A stretch of DNA of 64,000 nt from Zwartia panacis (GCF_030410395.1 NZ_JAUHHF010000003.1:372001-436000), one strand, 5' to 3'; shown: positions 1 through 10,281, numbered from the stretch's first letter. Numbers and translations are program-made. The notes: a model not told the origin generated them from the sequence alone.

Positions 1-248
1 GTATTGGATCCAATCTCTACTCGCCCCTCAATATCGAGCAATGATTCAATGCGTGCACGCGCGCCGATCCGCATATGGTGATCACACTTGGGGCATACGT
101 GAAGATTCGCCGCAAGATCTTCGTTGTAAAGCACGGATTCACAAGAGGGACATTTGACCCAGAGGCCTTCGGGTACGCGCTTACTCGCAGTTTCCTGCGC
201 AGGAACTTTGTTGATACGGGGCGGGAGAAGTTTACCGAGCCAACTCAT
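1..248 (-). CDS. accD: Acetyl-CoA carboxylase carboxyltransferase beta subunit, N-terminal part (cut by window edge)
   Basis: Only the first 82 codons lie in the window; the rest continues beyond base 1. The protein begins MSWLGKLLPP and carries the AccD zinc ribbon: Cys33-x2-Cys36 and Cys52-x2-Cys55. In the family this subunit, with AccA, transfers the carboxyl group from biotin to acetyl-CoA, giving malonyl-CoA for fatty acid synthesis. The start ATG (246-248) overlaps the trpA stop in an ATGA arrangement, so translation is probably coupled to trpA. The order trpB-trpA-accD is common in betaproteobacteria. The catalytic part cannot be judged. Confidence 0.95.
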   Translation of the reverse strand, partial: MSWLGKLLPPRINKVPAQETASKRVPEGLWVKCPSCESVLYNEDLAANLHVCPKCDHHMRIGARARIESLLDIEGRVEIGSN

Positions 249-1102
249 TTTGCATGCTCCGCTTGTCGGGCAACATCCATTGCCTGACGAATACCTGCCA
301 ACCAACCCGCACCCGCATCGATCGCCGCCTGAGACTGCAGGTCTTTGGGCAGGCCCGCCGAGGCTTTGGTCATGGTGTCGATCAGTTTGCTACCAATCAC
401 GACTGCATCGGCAACCAGACTGATGCTTTGTGCGCTTTTTGCATCGCTGATGCCAAAACCCACGCCCACAGGCAAAGCAACGTGCTGACGGATACCTTTG
501 AGGCGCGTGGCAACGTCCGCTGTATCGAGGTGACCTGCACCCGTCACACCATTCAATGAGACGTAGTACACGTAACCACGGGCAATTTTGCCAACAGCTT
601 TGATGCGGGTCTCAGTCGAAGTCGGGGCCAGAAGGAAAATAGGCGCGATGTGATGCTTGTTGAGTAAACCAACAAAATCGTCGATTTCCTCTGGGGGATA
701 ATCAACAGTCAGCAGTCCATCAACACCCACCTGCTCGGCCTGTTCTGCAAAGGCTTGATGCCCGATGTTTTCAATCGGATTGGCATAACCCATCAACACA
801 ATCGGAGTGTCCTGATCTTTCTTGCGAAACTCTGCCACCATCCCCAATACGTGTTTGAGTCCAATGCCTTGGGAGATCGCATGCTCTGCTGCACGCTGGA
901 TCACGGGGCCATCAGCCATCGGATCCGAAAAAGGGATACCGAGTTCGATCACATCGGCACCCGCTTTGACGAGTGCATGCATCAAGGGCACCGTTGTCTC
1001 AGGCAAGGGGTTGCCCGCTGCGATGTAGGGAATCAGCGCAGCGCGCTGCTGTTGCGCAGCGCGGGCAAACGCCGCGGCGATGCGATCTTTGTGTTGAGCC
1101 AT
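245..1102 (-). CDS. trpA: Tryptophan synthase alpha subunit
   Basis: A 285-residue TIM-barrel protein. It cleaves indole-3-glycerol phosphate to indole and glyceraldehyde 3-phosphate, and passes indole to TrpB in the alpha2beta2 complex. The catalytic pair is visible in VIELGIPFSDPMADGP (Glu53 and Asp64). A TTG lies three codons upstream, but the ATG at 1102 (MAQHKDRIAA) fits the family start better. It lies 24 nt downstream of trpB and overlaps accD by 4 nt. No other trp genes are in the window. Confidence 0.96.
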   Translation of the reverse strand: MAQHKDRIAAAFARAAQQQRAALIPYIAAGNPLPETTVPLMHALVKAGADVIELGIPFSDPMADGPVIQRAAEHAISQGIGLKHVLGMVAEFRKKDQDTPIVLMGYANPIENIGHQAFAEQAEQVGVDGLLTVDYPPEEIDDFVGLLNKHHIAPIFLLAPTSTETRIKAVGKIARGYVYYVSLNGVTGAGHLDTADVATRLKGIRQHVALPVGVGFGISDAKSAQSISLVADAVVIGSKLIDTMTKASAGLPKDLQSQAAIDAGAGWLAGIRQAMDVARQAEHAK

Positions 1103-1126
1103 ATTTATCAAAAAACCTTTAAAACC

Positions 1127-2326
1127 TTAGAGCACGATGCCCGCACGCTGCGCGACGGTATTGATATCCTTGTCGCCTCGGCCGGACAAGTTCACCAGAA
1201 TGACCTGATCCTTGGAAAGCGTTGGTGCAAGCTTGGCAGCGTAAGCCAGCGCATGTGATGTCTCGAGCGCCGGGATGATACCTTCGATCCTGCAGCAATG
1301 GTGAAAACTTGCCAATGCTTCGGTATCGGTCACGCTGACATAGGAGGCGCGCCCACTATCTTTGAGCCATGCATGCTCGGGACCGACGCCTGGATAATCC
1401 AGACCGGCCGATACAGAATGCGTCTCGGCGACCTGGCCGTTTTCATCCTGCAACACGTAAGTGCGGTTGCCATGCAATACGCCTACTCGTCCAGCGGTCA
1501 GCGACGCGGAATGTTTCCCGGTGTCGACGCCCTCGCCCGCCGCTTCTACGCCGACGAGTTTGGTGTTTTCATATGGAATATACGGATGGAATATACCCAT
1601 CGCGTTTGAGCCGCCGCCCACGCAGGCCAACACGTAATCAGGCTGACGTCCAGCGTACAAAGGCATTTGTTCGATGGACTCCTGACCAATCACGGAGTGA
1701 AAATTGCGGACCATCATCGGATAGGGATGGGGACCTGCAACGGTACCAATGATGTAAAACGTATTATCGACGTTGGTCACCCAGTCGCGCATGGCCTCGT
1801 TCAAGGCGTCCTTGAGGGTCTTGGAGCCGGACTCGACGGGCACCACGGTCGCGCCAAGGAGTTTCATCCGAAACACGTTTGGCGACTGACGCTTGACGTC
1901 CTCGCTACCCATGTAAACCACGCACTCCATGCCATAACGGGCACATACGGTCGCAGTCGCAACACCGTGCTGACCAGCCCCCGTTTCAGCGATGATGCGG
2001 CGCTTACCCATGCGTCGCGCAAGCAACGCCTGTCCGAGACTGTTGTTAATCTTGTGGGCGCCCGTGTGATTGAGGTCTTCGCGCTTGAACCAGATCTGCG
2101 CACCGCCAAGCTCCTCGGACCAGCGTCGGGCATGGTAGACCGGCGTTGGACGCCCGACAAAATGCTTGAGCTCGTATTCAAACTCAGCCAGGAAATCGGG
2201 ATCGTTGCGGTATTTGTCATAAGACAAACGCAACTCCTCGATGGCCTGCATGAGGGTTTCTGCTGCGAATACACCGCCGTAAGGACCAAAATGCCCTTTG
2301 GCATCGGGGAAGTCATAGGGTTTCAA
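1127..2326 (-). CDS. trpB: Tryptophan synthase beta subunit
   Basis: A 399-residue PLP enzyme that condenses indole with serine to give tryptophan. The PLP lysine is Lys92 in the motif [10 protein letters not shown], and the phosphate-binding GGGSNAMG loop is present. Length is normal for the family. The start is TTG at 2324-2326: the protein [18 protein letters not shown] matches the family N-terminus, and a GGAG ribosome binding site (2335-2338) sits 8 nt before it. trpA follows after 24 nt. The 153 nt between relA and trpB probably hold the promoter; no attenuator or leader peptide was seen. Confidence 0.95.
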   Translation of the reverse strand: MKPYDFPDAKGHFGPYGGVFAAETLMQAIEELRLSYDKYRNDPDFLAEFEYELKHFVGRPTPVYHARRWSEELGGAQIWFKREDLNHTGAHKINNSLGQALLARRMGKRRIIAETGAGQHGVATATVCARYGMECVVYMGSEDVKRQSPNVFRMKLLGATVVPVESGSKTLKDALNEAMRDWVTNVDNTFYIIGTVAGPHPYPMMVRNFHSVIGQESIEQMPLYAGRQPDYVLACVGGGSNAMGIFHPYIPYENTKLVGVEAAGEGVDTGKHSASLTAGRVGVLHGNRTYVLQDENGQVAETHSVSAGLDYPGVGPEHAWLKDSGRASYVSVTDTEALASFHHCCRIEGIIPALETSHALAYAAKLAPTLSKDQVILVNLSGRGDKDINTVAQRAGIVL

Positions 2327-2479
2327 GACCGGATCTCCAGATCAGACCGAGCTACACCGGCAACAATATGCCAAGTGCATCAAGCAACGGGAAGATTCGA
2401 TTTTACCAGTGTCACAGGAAAAACCGCAGTAAAAGCCGCTGGCAATCCCTCAATTTGCACCTCGTCTCTTGCCGGGGTC

Positions 2480-4765
2480 TCAGGCGCCTGGCGAGCGTCG
2501 CTCGGCGGTCAAGACGCCGCTGACTTCGCGCAACGACGCCAAAGCGCGCTGCAACTCGCCTCCGTCGCGAATCTCCACGGTAAAAGACATATAGGCCATG
2601 GAGGCTTTGCTGTGCGTATTGACCCCGATAACGTTGAGCCGCAGCCTGGCGAACACCTCGGACAAATCCCGAAGCAAGCCGGCACGATCCTGCGCTTGAA
2701 CATACAAATCAACCGGGTAGAGGGCTTGCGCCTCATGCTCGCCCCAAGTCACGTCAATCACGCGTTCAGGCTGACGAACTTTCAGCGCCAAAAAGCTCGC
2801 GCAGTCCGCACGATGAATCGATACGCCCCGGCCCCTTGTCACAAAACCTGAAATCGCATCCGGAGGCGCAGGCCGGCAGCAACGGGCTAGCTGTGTCAAT
2901 AAAGAATCGACACCCACCACGAGCACACCACTCTTACCCACTCCGGCACGATCGACACGCGGCGCGTGCACCATCAGCGACTCCAGGCTGGGCTGCGCGG
3001 GTGCGGCAACTGGCTGAAACACAGCATCGATCTGACGCAAGCTGAATTCTTCCTTGGCAGCAGCTACATACAAGTCATCGGCCTGCGCAAAACCTAACTG
3101 CTGGGCGAGCTGTTCAAGATTGACGGCAGTTTTACCCAGACGCTGGAGTTCTTTTTCAACCAATGCCTGTCCCTGGTTGATGCGCTGCTGGAGCTCAATC
3201 GCGTTGAACCAGGCACGCACCTTGGCGCGGGATCGCGGGCTCGCCAGAAAGCCAAGCTGTGGGTTGAGCCAGTCGCGAGAGGGACCGCCAGACTTGGTGG
3301 TCACGATCTCGACTGTCTGACCGGTTTGTAACTGAGTCTGCAAAGGCACCATCTGACCATCGATACGCGCGCCGCGACAACGATGCCCAAGATCGGTATG
3401 CAAGTAGTAGGCAAAATCCACAGGGGTTGCGCCCAGCGGGAGCTCGACCACACGCGCCTGTGGAGACAGAACGTAAATGCGCTCCTCGGGCGGTTTTGTC
3501 ATGCGCGCGGAGGCGCGCCGCTCTGTGACGGACCCGGAGTCCAGCGTGGATGCGGCCGCTGTGCCGGTACCGCCGCCTGGTCGCTTGGCAGCATCGGTAT
3601 TCCAGGCAAGCAATTGACGCATCCAGGCGAGCTGTCGATCATACTGACCGGATTGCGCGGAGGGATCAGCGGCGCCCGGACGCGGTCCTTCTTTGTAACG
3701 CCAATGCGCCGCCATCCCGAATTCAGCGAATTCGTGCATGGCGCGCGTGCGAATCTGCACCTCAAAGGGTCGGCCGTTAGCATCGGCGACCACAGTGTGA
3801 AGAGAGCGATAGCCGTTAGGCTTCGGACGAGAGATGTAGTCATCAAACTCATCGGCCATCGGGACCCACAGCTCATGCACCAATCCAAGCGCGCTATAGC
3901 AATCTCGCTCTGTTTGAACAATGATGCGCATGGCACGGACATCGAACAACTCGCTGAAATCGAGATTCTTTTGGCGCATCTTGTTGTAGATGCTGTAGAT
4001 GTGTTTGGGTCGACCGGTGACGTCCGCGGCGATACCCATTTTTTTGAGTGCTGATGTGAGTTGTTCAACCGTTTGTGCGATGAACTGTTCACGCTCGGTA
4101 CGTTTTTCTTCGAGCAAGCCGGCGATTTCTTTGTAACGGGCAGGATCGGTGAACCGAAAAGCCAGATCCTCCATTTCCCACTTGATTTGCCAGATCCCCA
4201 GACGATTGGCTAACGGAGTGTACAAATCGAGTGTTTCACGCGCCAAAGCCGGCCGACAGGGTACCTTTGCGCTCGCGTGCCAGCGCAGTGTCTGTAGGCG
4301 AGAGGCCAGCCTGAGCAACACAATGCGCAAATCTGCCGCCATTGCCAGCAGCATCTTGCGCAACATTTCTTTTTGCATCGGCGCATCGTCCGAGCCATCG
4401 CTTGCGGCGCTCGCAATGCCACTCAGGCGCAACAGTTCGCGAGTGCCCTGCACGAGGCGACTGACTTCGGCACCGAACTGATCCTTGATCGGATCGAGCT
4501 GTCGCCCCCGGTTCAGGTCCGGTTGCAATACCTCTGAGGACGCCACCAAAAGAGCCGCAGTCCGCGTGGCAGGATCAGCCTGAATTCCGCACAAAATACT
4601 GGCCGAGCCCAGTGCATGGTCGATCAGTCTCTCACCCGAGGGTGTGCACTGATCGCCAAGCGCCTCGCTCGCCCACTGTGCCGCCCGACGCAACAAGGCC
4701 TGTTCGTCAACATTCATGTCGACGGTCAGCGCATTCAAATCCAATTGTTGTTCAGGGGACACCAA
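2480..4765 (-). CDS. relA: (p)ppGpp synthetase, RelA type (GTP pyrophosphokinase)
   Basis: About 760 residues with RelA domain order: degenerate HD domain, synthetase domain, TGS domain (from ERIYVLSPQ), a zinc-finger-like CC stretch and a C-terminal ACT domain. The HD hydrolase motif is lost (ALLVASSEV where SpoT has an HD pair). The synthetase carries EFDDYIS, the acidic ExDD version typical of monofunctional RelA rather than the RFKD of bifunctional enzymes. It should therefore make, but not degrade, the stringent-response alarmone at the ribosome. The start is TTG (4765) or the next codon, GTG (4762); neither has a strong ribosome binding site. It follows ridA by 30 nt. Confidence 0.94.
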   Translation of the reverse strand: MVSPEQQLDLNALTVDMNVDEQALLRRAAQWASEALGDQCTPSGERLIDHALGSASILCGIQADPATRTAALLVASSEVLQPDLNRGRQLDPIKDQFGAEVSRLVQGTRELLRLSGIASAASDGSDDAPMQKEMLRKMLLAMAADLRIVLLRLASRLQTLRWHASAKVPCRPALARETLDLYTPLANRLGIWQIKWEMEDLAFRFTDPARYKEIAGLLEEKRTEREQFIAQTVEQLTSALKKMGIAADVTGRPKHIYSIYNKMRQKNLDFSELFDVRAMRIIVQTERDCYSALGLVHELWVPMADEFDDYISRPKPNGYRSLHTVVADANGRPFEVQIRTRAMHEFAEFGMAAHWRYKEGPRPGAADPSAQSGQYDRQLAWMRQLLAWNTDAAKRPGGGTGTAAASTLDSGSVTERRASARMTKPPEERIYVLSPQARVVELPLGATPVDFAYYLHTDLGHRCRGARIDGQMVPLQTQLQTGQTVEIVTTKSGGPSRDWLNPQLGFLASPRSRAKVRAWFNAIELQQRINQGQALVEKELQRLGKTAVNLEQLAQQLGFAQADDLYVAAAKEEFSLRQIDAVFQPVAAPAQPSLESLMVHAPRVDRAGVGKSGVLVVGVDSLLTQLARCCRPAPPDAISGFVTRGRGVSIHRADCASFLALKVRQPERVIDVTWGEHEAQALYPVDLYVQAQDRAGLLRDLSEVFARLRLNVIGVNTHSKASMAYMSFTVEIRDGGELQRALASLREVSGVLTAERRSPGA

Positions 4766-4795
4766 GCTTTCAAACTCAAAATATCGTCACCGCAC

Positions 4796-5146
4796 TCAAA
4801 CAGCTGCTGTCACAACGATTTCGACCTTGTAGTCGGGACCGGCGAGCCGGGCTTCGATCGTGGCGCGCGGAGGTGTGTGACCAGCGGGCACCCATGCTTC
4901 CCAGGCCTTGTTCATGCCGTCATATTCAGCGATGTTGGCCACAAAAACCTGCGCCATCAAGATGCGCGTTTTATCCGTACCCGCTTCAGCGAGCAAAGCA
5001 TCGATCGCAGCCAGAACTTGAGCCGTCTGTCCCGTAACATCCTGGGTTGTGTCGTTGGCGACCTGACCTGCAAGGTAGGCCACGCCGTTGTAGACCGCCA
5101 TGTCGGAGAGTCGTTTGCCTACATTGACACGTTTGATATTGCTCAT
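4796..5146 (-). CDS. RidA/YjgF family reactive-intermediate deaminase
   Basis: A 116-residue protein of the RidA superfamily. Family members hydrolyse reactive enamines and imines released by PLP enzymes; this one shows the conserved PPRATIEARL segment with the substrate-binding arginine. It is of the longer RutC/YjgH-like kind (MNKAWEAWVPAGHTPPR), so its preferred substrate is uncertain. The ATG at 5146 has an AAGGA ribosome binding site. It lies between pncB (49 nt upstream) and relA (30 nt downstream), probably in one transcript. Confidence 0.85.
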   Translation of the reverse strand: MSNIKRVNVGKRLSDMAVYNGVAYLAGQVANDTTQDVTGQTAQVLAAIDALLAEAGTDKTRILMAQVFVANIAEYDGMNKAWEAWVPAGHTPPRATIEARLAGPDYKVEIVVTAAV

Positions 5147-5194
5147 TGTTTTTCCTTGATTAGAAAGTGGTGCTTCGCGCACCAGGGGTTGGAT

Positions 5195-6373
5195 TCATTC
5201 GGCGGGAGGGAGTTCAAAGACTTGCCGCAAGTATGCAAGGTAGGCCTTGTCATCACACATTGTTTTTTCTGGCGCATCTGACACCTTGGCCACAGGTTGA
5301 CCATTACAGCGCACCATTTTCATGACGATCTGCAAGGGTTCGTGCCCCAGATCATTTGTCAGATTGGTCCCGATACCGAAGGCCGTCTTGCATCTTCCTG
5401 AAAAGCGACGCGTCAGTTCGATGGCACGTGGAAATGTTAACGCATCTGAAAAAATCAATGTCTTGGTACGCGGATCCACTCGGTTAGCCTTGTAATGCGC
5501 AATCATGCGCTCGCCCCAGTCAAATGGATCGCCGGAATCGTGACGCGCGCCATCAAAGAGCTTGCAAAAATACATGTCGAAATCGCGCAAAAACGCGGCA
5601 ACACCATACACATCCGACAACGCAATTCCCAGATCGCCCCGATATTCCTTGGCCCAAGTATCCAACGCAAACACCTGAGAATCACGCAAGCGCGGACCGA
5701 GTGCCTGACAAGCCTGCAAATACTCATGGGCCATCGTGCCCAAAGGCAATACGCCATGTCGCATCGCGAACCAGACATTACTCGTGCCCGCGAAATGTTT
5801 ACCCATCTGGGCTTTCATTGTAATGACCACTTCCTCGTGCCACTCACGCGAAAACCGTCGTCTGGTGCCGTATTCGGCCACCCGAAAATCGTCGAGATCG
5901 GTCGCTTCAAGCACGAGCTTCATCTTGGTCTGAAGTCTTTTTCGTCCCTCTTCCCAGTCAGGGTTCGTACAAGTCCTGCGGAAATACACTTCGTTGACAA
6001 TCGCCAGGACCGGGATTTCAAACAAAATCGTGTGCAACCAAGAGCCCTTGACCTGGATATCGATCTCTCCGGGCAAGGTCCCTTCCGTCACGGTGATGCA
6101 CTTCTCCGGCAAATGAAAAAGACCGAGAAAATCAATGAAATCACTTTTGATAAAGCGCAGCCCCCCCAGATAGGCGAGCTCTTCCTCGTTGAACCGCAAC
6201 TGGCACAGACTATGGATCTCGGCGCGAATCTCATCGAGATAGGGTCGCAAATTGACCCCCGGCGTGCGGCACTTGTAGCGGTACTCGACCTGGGCGGCAG
6301 GAAAGTGATGTAGCACCACCTGCATCATGGTGAATTTGTAAAGGTCTGTATCCAGCAGGGATTTGATGATCAT
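5195..6373 (-). CDS. pncB: Nicotinate phosphoribosyltransferase
   Basis: A 392-residue enzyme of NAD salvage. It joins nicotinate to PRPP, coupled to ATP hydrolysis, forming nicotinate mononucleotide. Family features seen are the N-terminal [13 protein letters not shown], the FGTRRR-like EYGTRRRFS with the nearby phosphorylated-His region (EWHEEVV), and [14 protein letters not shown] at the PRPP site. Length is standard. It is divergent from fdxA across about 120 nt and heads the run pncB-ridA-relA. Confidence 0.96.
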   Translation of the reverse strand: MIIKSLLDTDLYKFTMMQVVLHHFPAAQVEYRYKCRTPGVNLRPYLDEIRAEIHSLCQLRFNEEELAYLGGLRFIKSDFIDFLGLFHLPEKCITVTEGTLPGEIDIQVKGSWLHTILFEIPVLAIVNEVYFRRTCTNPDWEEGRKRLQTKMKLVLEATDLDDFRVAEYGTRRRFSREWHEEVVITMKAQMGKHFAGTSNVWFAMRHGVLPLGTMAHEYLQACQALGPRLRDSQVFALDTWAKEYRGDLGIALSDVYGVAAFLRDFDMYFCKLFDGARHDSGDPFDWGERMIAHYKANRVDPRTKTLIFSDALTFPRAIELTRRFSGRCKTAFGIGTNLTNDLGHEPLQIVMKMVRCNGQPVAKVSDAPEKTMCDDKAYLAYLRQVFELPPAE

Positions 6374-6494
6374 GGGCTGTTTTTCGCAATTTCTTTAAAC
6401 ATTAGCACAGCCACCTCGCACCCTAGGGGTATCCCGAACACGCGGCGTCGCTTTGGGTAAAATATAACGATCTAATTGCATTCTGGTGAAGCAC

Positions 6495-6818
6495 ATGACG
6501 CACGTCGTGACTGAAAACTGTATTAAATGTAAGTTCACAGATTGTGTGGACGTTTGCCCGGTTGATTGTTTTCGCGAAGGACCCAACTTTCTAGTGATCG
6601 ATCCTGACGAGTGCATTGACTGTGCAGTCTGTATCCCTGAATGTCCGGCCAATGCGATTTTTGCCGAAGAAGACGTGCCTCAGGACCAGATGAAGTTCAT
6701 TGCGCTCAACGCCGAGCTGTCACCGACATTCAAAAGCATCAGTCGCTCGAAAAAACCTCTCGAAGACGCAGACAACTGGAATGGTGTTCCTGACAAGCTC
6801 AAACACCTTGAGCGTTGA
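6495..6818 (+). CDS. fdxA: Seven-iron ferredoxin [3Fe-4S][4Fe-4S]
   Basis: A 107-residue ferredoxin. Cysteines at 9, 12, 17, 21, 40, 43, 46 and 50 follow the Azotobacter FdI-type pattern that holds one [3Fe-4S] and one [4Fe-4S] cluster, followed by the usual acidic tail. A GTG lies three codons upstream, but the ATG at 6495 gives [12 protein letters not shown], the standard family start. fpr follows 35 nt downstream, so this ferredoxin is the likely redox partner of that reductase. Confidence 0.95.
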   Translation: MTHVVTENCIKCKFTDCVDVCPVDCFREGPNFLVIDPDECIDCAVCIPECPANAIFAEEDVPQDQMKFIALNAELSPTFKSISRSKKPLEDADNWNGVPDKLKHLER

Positions 6819-6853
6819 GCGGCACCCCGCTGAACCCCCTCCTATAACCGCAC

Positions 6854-7705
6854 ATGAATGCCTCAGCCAACCCGCCAACCAATGGTCCGCGCTACACGCA
6901 ACAGACCGTTTTATCCAAAACAGATTGGCTGACGGATAAGCTGTTTTCAATCACGGTCTCACGTGATCCAGCTTTTTCATTTCTGCCTGGGCAATTTGCC
7001 CGTCTGGGATTATGTGTTGGCGCACCGGACTCCACTGATCCTGAAGCGCCGCCCGCGCCCAACGAATGGCGCGCCTACTCGATGGTTTCCCGACCTGACG
7101 TCAATGCGCTCGAGTTTTATTCAGTTGTGGTACCTGATGGCAAATTTAGTCCGGCACTCGCCCGGCTCAAGCCCGGTGACGCGCTCTGGATAGACAAGAC
7201 TGTTTTTGGTTTTTTGACCCTCGAGCGCTTTGTCGATGGCGAAGACCTCTGGCTGATCGCCACGGGTACGGGACTCTCCGCCTATCTGTCCATGCTGCGT
7301 GATCCGGCGACCTGGACCCGCTTTAAGCGGATTATTTTGCTGCATGGTGTCAGACACGCCAACGAGTTGGCCTACCGCCAGGAGTTATTGGCACTCGCAG
7401 ATCCCTCCGATGCATCGCGCGCCCAGTTCATCTATGTCCCTGTCACCTCGCAAGAGAGTGTCAGCCCCGAGTTATCCCCATCCATCCACCCTCAGCTGAC
7501 TCAACCAGCCCGCTTGACTGCCTTACTCAAGAGTGGCGAACTCGAACAGCGAACGGGCGTCGCCCTCGAGCCTGCCCGCTCCCGCATCATGCTTTGCGGT
7601 AACCCGGCTATGGTGACCGAGATGCGGGGCCTGCTGTCAGAGAGAGGATTCGCGCCCGGTCGACGCGGGGTCGCGGGTAACTTGGCTGTCGAAAACTACT
7701 GGTAA
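6854..7705 (+). CDS. fpr: Ferredoxin-NADP(+) reductase
   Basis: A 283-residue flavoprotein of the bacterial Fpr type, moving electrons between NADPH and ferredoxin or flavodoxin. The FAD-binding RAYSMVS motif is present, followed by the NADP domain (LIATGTGLSAYLSMLRD) and a C-terminal VENYW, the aromatic end that stacks on FAD in this subfamily. An unusually long acidic or proline insert (SVSPELSPSIHPQLTQP) lies in the NADP domain. It is directly downstream of fdxA. Confidence 0.94.
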   Translation: MNASANPPTNGPRYTQQTVLSKTDWLTDKLFSITVSRDPAFSFLPGQFARLGLCVGAPDSTDPEAPPAPNEWRAYSMVSRPDVNALEFYSVVVPDGKFSPALARLKPGDALWIDKTVFGFLTLERFVDGEDLWLIATGTGLSAYLSMLRDPATWTRFKRIILLHGVRHANELAYRQELLALADPSDASRAQFIYVPVTSQESVSPELSPSIHPQLTQPARLTALLKSGELEQRTGVALEPARSRIMLCGNPAMVTEMRGLLSERGFAPGRRGVAGNLAVENYW

Positions 7706-7799
7706 ACCCTTGTTGGCGTGGTGGTTTTGCGACATTTTGCTGCAGCACAGCAAACTCCCTTCAGTTTGTCGCACTGATCCTTCCCGAACAGGTACATAA

Positions 7800-7833
7800 T
7801 GTGTCATCTCGTGACCTTTTCTGGAATGACACA
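7800..7833 (+). promoter_or_regulatory. Inverted repeat covering the phaZ ribosome binding site
   Basis: TGTGTCAT (7800-7807) and ATGACACA (7826-7833) are perfect 8-bp inverted arms with 18 nt between them. The right arm ends in the first base of the phaZ start codon and abuts the GGAA ribosome binding site. It could be a repressor operator or a 5' UTR hairpin that limits translation. Function is inferred only. Confidence 0.5.
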
Positions 7834-9059
7834 TGCTCTATCATTTGCATGAAATGCACCGGGCAATCATGTCGCCCCTTGCACACTTCACTGAAGTGGG
7901 TTCCAAACTCTTCTCTCACCCAGCCAGTCCTCTCGCCTACTCCCCCATGGCGCGCCAAATGGCCGCAGGCTATGAGCTGATCCACCGCATTGGCAAAAAA
8001 TACGAAAAGCCGGCCTGGGGTCTTCCGACCACGGAAGTCAACGGTAAACCTGTGTCCGTCACAGAGGAAGTCGTACTGTCCAAGCCTTTTTGCAACTTGA
8101 TCTATTTTCGACGCGATATTTCCGACAAGGTGCGCAAAGCGACACCGAAAATGCTCGTCATCGCGCCGATGTCCGGTCACCATGCCACGCTATTGCGCGA
8201 CACTGTTCGTGCCCTCTTGCCCGAGCATGAAATCTATGTCACTGACTGGATCGATGCGCGCATGGTGCCTCTGGCCGATGGCGCCTTTGGTCTGAACGAT
8301 TACGTACGTTACGTTCAAGACTTCGTCCGTCACCTCGGTCCGGACGTGCATGTCATGTCTGTCTGTCAGCCCACGGTACCCGCACTCGCGGCGATCTCAT
8401 TGATGGCGACCAACAAAGATCCTTGTTTGCCGCGCAGCATGGTCATGATGGGCGGACCGATCGATCCTCGCTGCTCCCCGACCCAGGTCAATCGCCTGGC
8501 AACGACCAAGCCTTTTGAGTGGTTCGAAGAAAAGCTCATTCACACCGTCCCGGCGCAGTATCCCGGAGCGGGTCGTCGCGTCTATCCCGGCTTTTTACAG
8601 CACGCGGGCTTTTTGTCGATGAATCCTGATCGCCACCTGAAATCACATTACGACTTCTACCTGGACTTGTTGCGTGGAGATGACGAGGATGCCGAAGCGC
8701 ACCGTCGTTTCTACAACGAATACAACGCTGTGCTGGATATGTCCGCGGACTTCTACCTCGATACGATCCGCACGGTCTTTCAGGATTTTGATTTACCGAA
8801 CGGAACCTGGGAAATCGATGGTCAGCTCGTTCGGCCAGCCGATATCAAATCTGTGGCGCTTTTCACGATCGAAGGCGAGCTGGATGACATTTCCGGCGAA
8901 GGTCAGACTCGCGCGGCACAAGCACTTTGCTCGGGCATCCCCGCCAAGCGCAAGCAGCATTACACGGCTCCGGAATGTGGTCACTACGGCATTTTCTCCG
9001 GACGTCGCTGGCGCACGACGATTTGCCCGCAAATAGCGGAATTTGTCCGACGGTTCTGA
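7833..9059 (+). CDS. phaZ: Intracellular polyhydroxyalkanoate (PHB) depolymerase
   Basis: A 408-residue alpha/beta-hydrolase of the PhaZa1 type that degrades native storage-polymer granules. The nucleophile is a cysteine, Cys178, in MSVCQPTVP, replacing the lipase-box serine as in the Ralstonia enzyme; the catalytic histidine is His384 in [10 protein letters not shown]. There is no signal peptide, consistent with a cytoplasmic granule enzyme. The ATG at 7833 has a GGAA site 7 nt upstream. Its stop overlaps the rsxB-like start (TGATG). No PHA synthase is in the window. Confidence 0.93.
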   Translation: MLYHLHEMHRAIMSPLAHFTEVGSKLFSHPASPLAYSPMARQMAAGYELIHRIGKKYEKPAWGLPTTEVNGKPVSVTEEVVLSKPFCNLIYFRRDISDKVRKATPKMLVIAPMSGHHATLLRDTVRALLPEHEIYVTDWIDARMVPLADGAFGLNDYVRYVQDFVRHLGPDVHVMSVCQPTVPALAAISLMATNKDPCLPRSMVMMGGPIDPRCSPTQVNRLATTKPFEWFEEKLIHTVPAQYPGAGRRVYPGFLQHAGFLSMNPDRHLKSHYDFYLDLLRGDDEDAEAHRRFYNEYNAVLDMSADFYLDTIRTVFQDFDLPNGTWEIDGQLVRPADIKSVALFTIEGELDDISGEGQTRAAQALCSGIPAKRKQHYTAPECGHYGIFSGRRWRTTICPQIAEFVRRF

Positions 9060-9649
9060 TGCTGGCTGAACGTATCAATCGTCTGCTTCCGCAGACGCAA
9101 TGCACGAAATGTGGTTTTGATGGCTGCGCGCCCTATGCGCGCGCCATCGCCGACAATCAAGCGCCGATCAATCGCTGCCCTCCCGGTGGAGAGGCGGGCA
9201 TCGCGGCGTTGGCCGAGCTTCTCTCTCGTCCACGCTTGCCTCTTGACACCACTTGCGGCACACACATGCCACTTCAAGTCGCTGTCATCGACGAGCAGTT
9301 TTGCATTGGCTGCACGCTCTGCATTCAGGCCTGTCCGGTGGACGCCATCCTTGGCGCCTCGAAAGTCATGCATACCGTCATTGCCCAGGACTGCACCGGT
9401 TGCGACTTGTGCGTCGCCCCTTGTCCGGTGGACTGCATCACAATGGTCGACGTGACACCTTCCCGCGAATGGACACGCGAGGATGCTGATCAGGCTCGCG
9501 CTCGTTTCGAGCGCAGGCAACTCAGACTCAACCAGAGCCCCTCCAGCCTGAAGCAAGACGAGGCGCCACAGGCTTTACCCGACAAACAAACCGCCGTGCA
9601 GGCTGCTCTTGCGCGCGCGCGCGCCCGACGCGGCAACGCCACACCATGA
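9059..9649 (+). CDS. rsxB: RsxB/RnfB-like iron-sulfur protein, soluble form
   Basis: A 196-residue protein with an N-terminal Fe-S domain ([14 protein letters not shown] then RCPPGG), followed by two CxxCxxCxxxCP ferredoxin motifs ([24 protein letters not shown]). This is the RnfB architecture, but the protein starts directly at the Fe-S domain and lacks the N-terminal membrane anchor of E. coli RsxB. The C-terminal 50 residues are charged and Ala/Arg-rich. No other rnf/rsx genes are nearby; only nth follows, overlapping by ATGA. It is probably a soluble electron carrier; its partner is unknown. Confidence 0.85.
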   Translation: MLAERINRLLPQTQCTKCGFDGCAPYARAIADNQAPINRCPPGGEAGIAALAELLSRPRLPLDTTCGTHMPLQVAVIDEQFCIGCTLCIQACPVDAILGASKVMHTVIAQDCTGCDLCVAPCPVDCITMVDVTPSREWTREDADQARARFERRQLRLNQSPSSLKQDEAPQALPDKQTAVQAALARARARRGNATP

Positions 9650-10281
9650 ACCCACACAAACGCAGGGAAATTTTTACGCGCTTGCGCGCAGCGAATCCCA
9701 CACCGACAACCGAGCTTGAATACAAAAGCGATTTTCAATTACTCATCGCAGTCATGCTCTCGGCTCAATCCACAGACAAAGCTGTCAATATCGCCACGCG
9801 CAAGTTTTTCCCTCGCTACGGCACCCCCAAAGCGCTGTATGCCCTAGGGGAAGAAAAGCTGATGGAATACATCAAGACCATCGGTCTCTATAAAACCAAG
9901 GCTAAAAACGTCATTGCCACTTGCGGTATTTTGCTTGACCAACACGCCGGCAAAGTCCCACAGACTCGCGAAGCGCTCGAGGCACTACCTGGTGTGGGAC
10001 GCAAAACGGCAAACGTGGTGCTCAATACCGCTTTTGGGCAACCCACGATCGCCGTGGATACCCATATCTTCAGGGTTGCCAATCGCACCAAAATCGCGCC
10101 TGGCAAAGATGTCGTCGCGGTGGAAAAGGGCCTGGAGAAATTTGTCGCCGAAGAATTCAAACTCGATGTACATCATTGGTTGATTTTGCATGGTCGCTAT
10201 GTCTGCGTCGCACGCACACCCAAATGCCCGCAATGCGGAATTTCGGACCTGTGCGAGTACACACGCAAAACCAAGGGTTAA
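9646..10281 (+). CDS. nth: Endonuclease III, DNA glycosylase/AP lyase
   Basis: A 211-residue base-excision repair enzyme removing oxidised pyrimidines. It has the helix-hairpin-helix [12 protein letters not shown] with the catalytic Lys120, followed by AVDTHIFRV with the catalytic aspartate. A C-terminal [4Fe-4S] cluster is bound by Cys187, Cys194, Cys197 and Cys203. The start overlaps the rsxB-like stop by 4 nt. In E. coli, nth also closes the rsx operon, so this pair preserves an old neighbourhood. Confidence 0.97.
   Translation: MNPHKRREIFTRLRAANPTPTTELEYKSDFQLLIAVMLSAQSTDKAVNIATRKFFPRYGTPKALYALGEEKLMEYIKTIGLYKTKAKNVIATCGILLDQHAGKVPQTREALEALPGVGRKTANVVLNTAFGQPTIAVDTHIFRVANRTKIAPGKDVVAVEKGLEKFVAEEFKLDVHHWLILHGRYVCVARTPKCPQCGISDLCEYTRKTKG

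Noticed and set aside
1667-2851. 394-codon open frame on the plus strand, opposite trpB and the relA end
   Set aside because: It is antisense to two well-supported genes, has no recognisable domain and an arginine- and histidine-rich composition typical of a shadow frame.
2480-4765. Bifunctional SpoT/Rel enzyme
   Set aside because: The HD hydrolase motif is missing and the synthetase has the ExDD motif of RelA.
5495-6313. 272-codon open frame opposite pncB
   Set aside because: Mirror frame of a conserved enzyme gene; no domain recognised.
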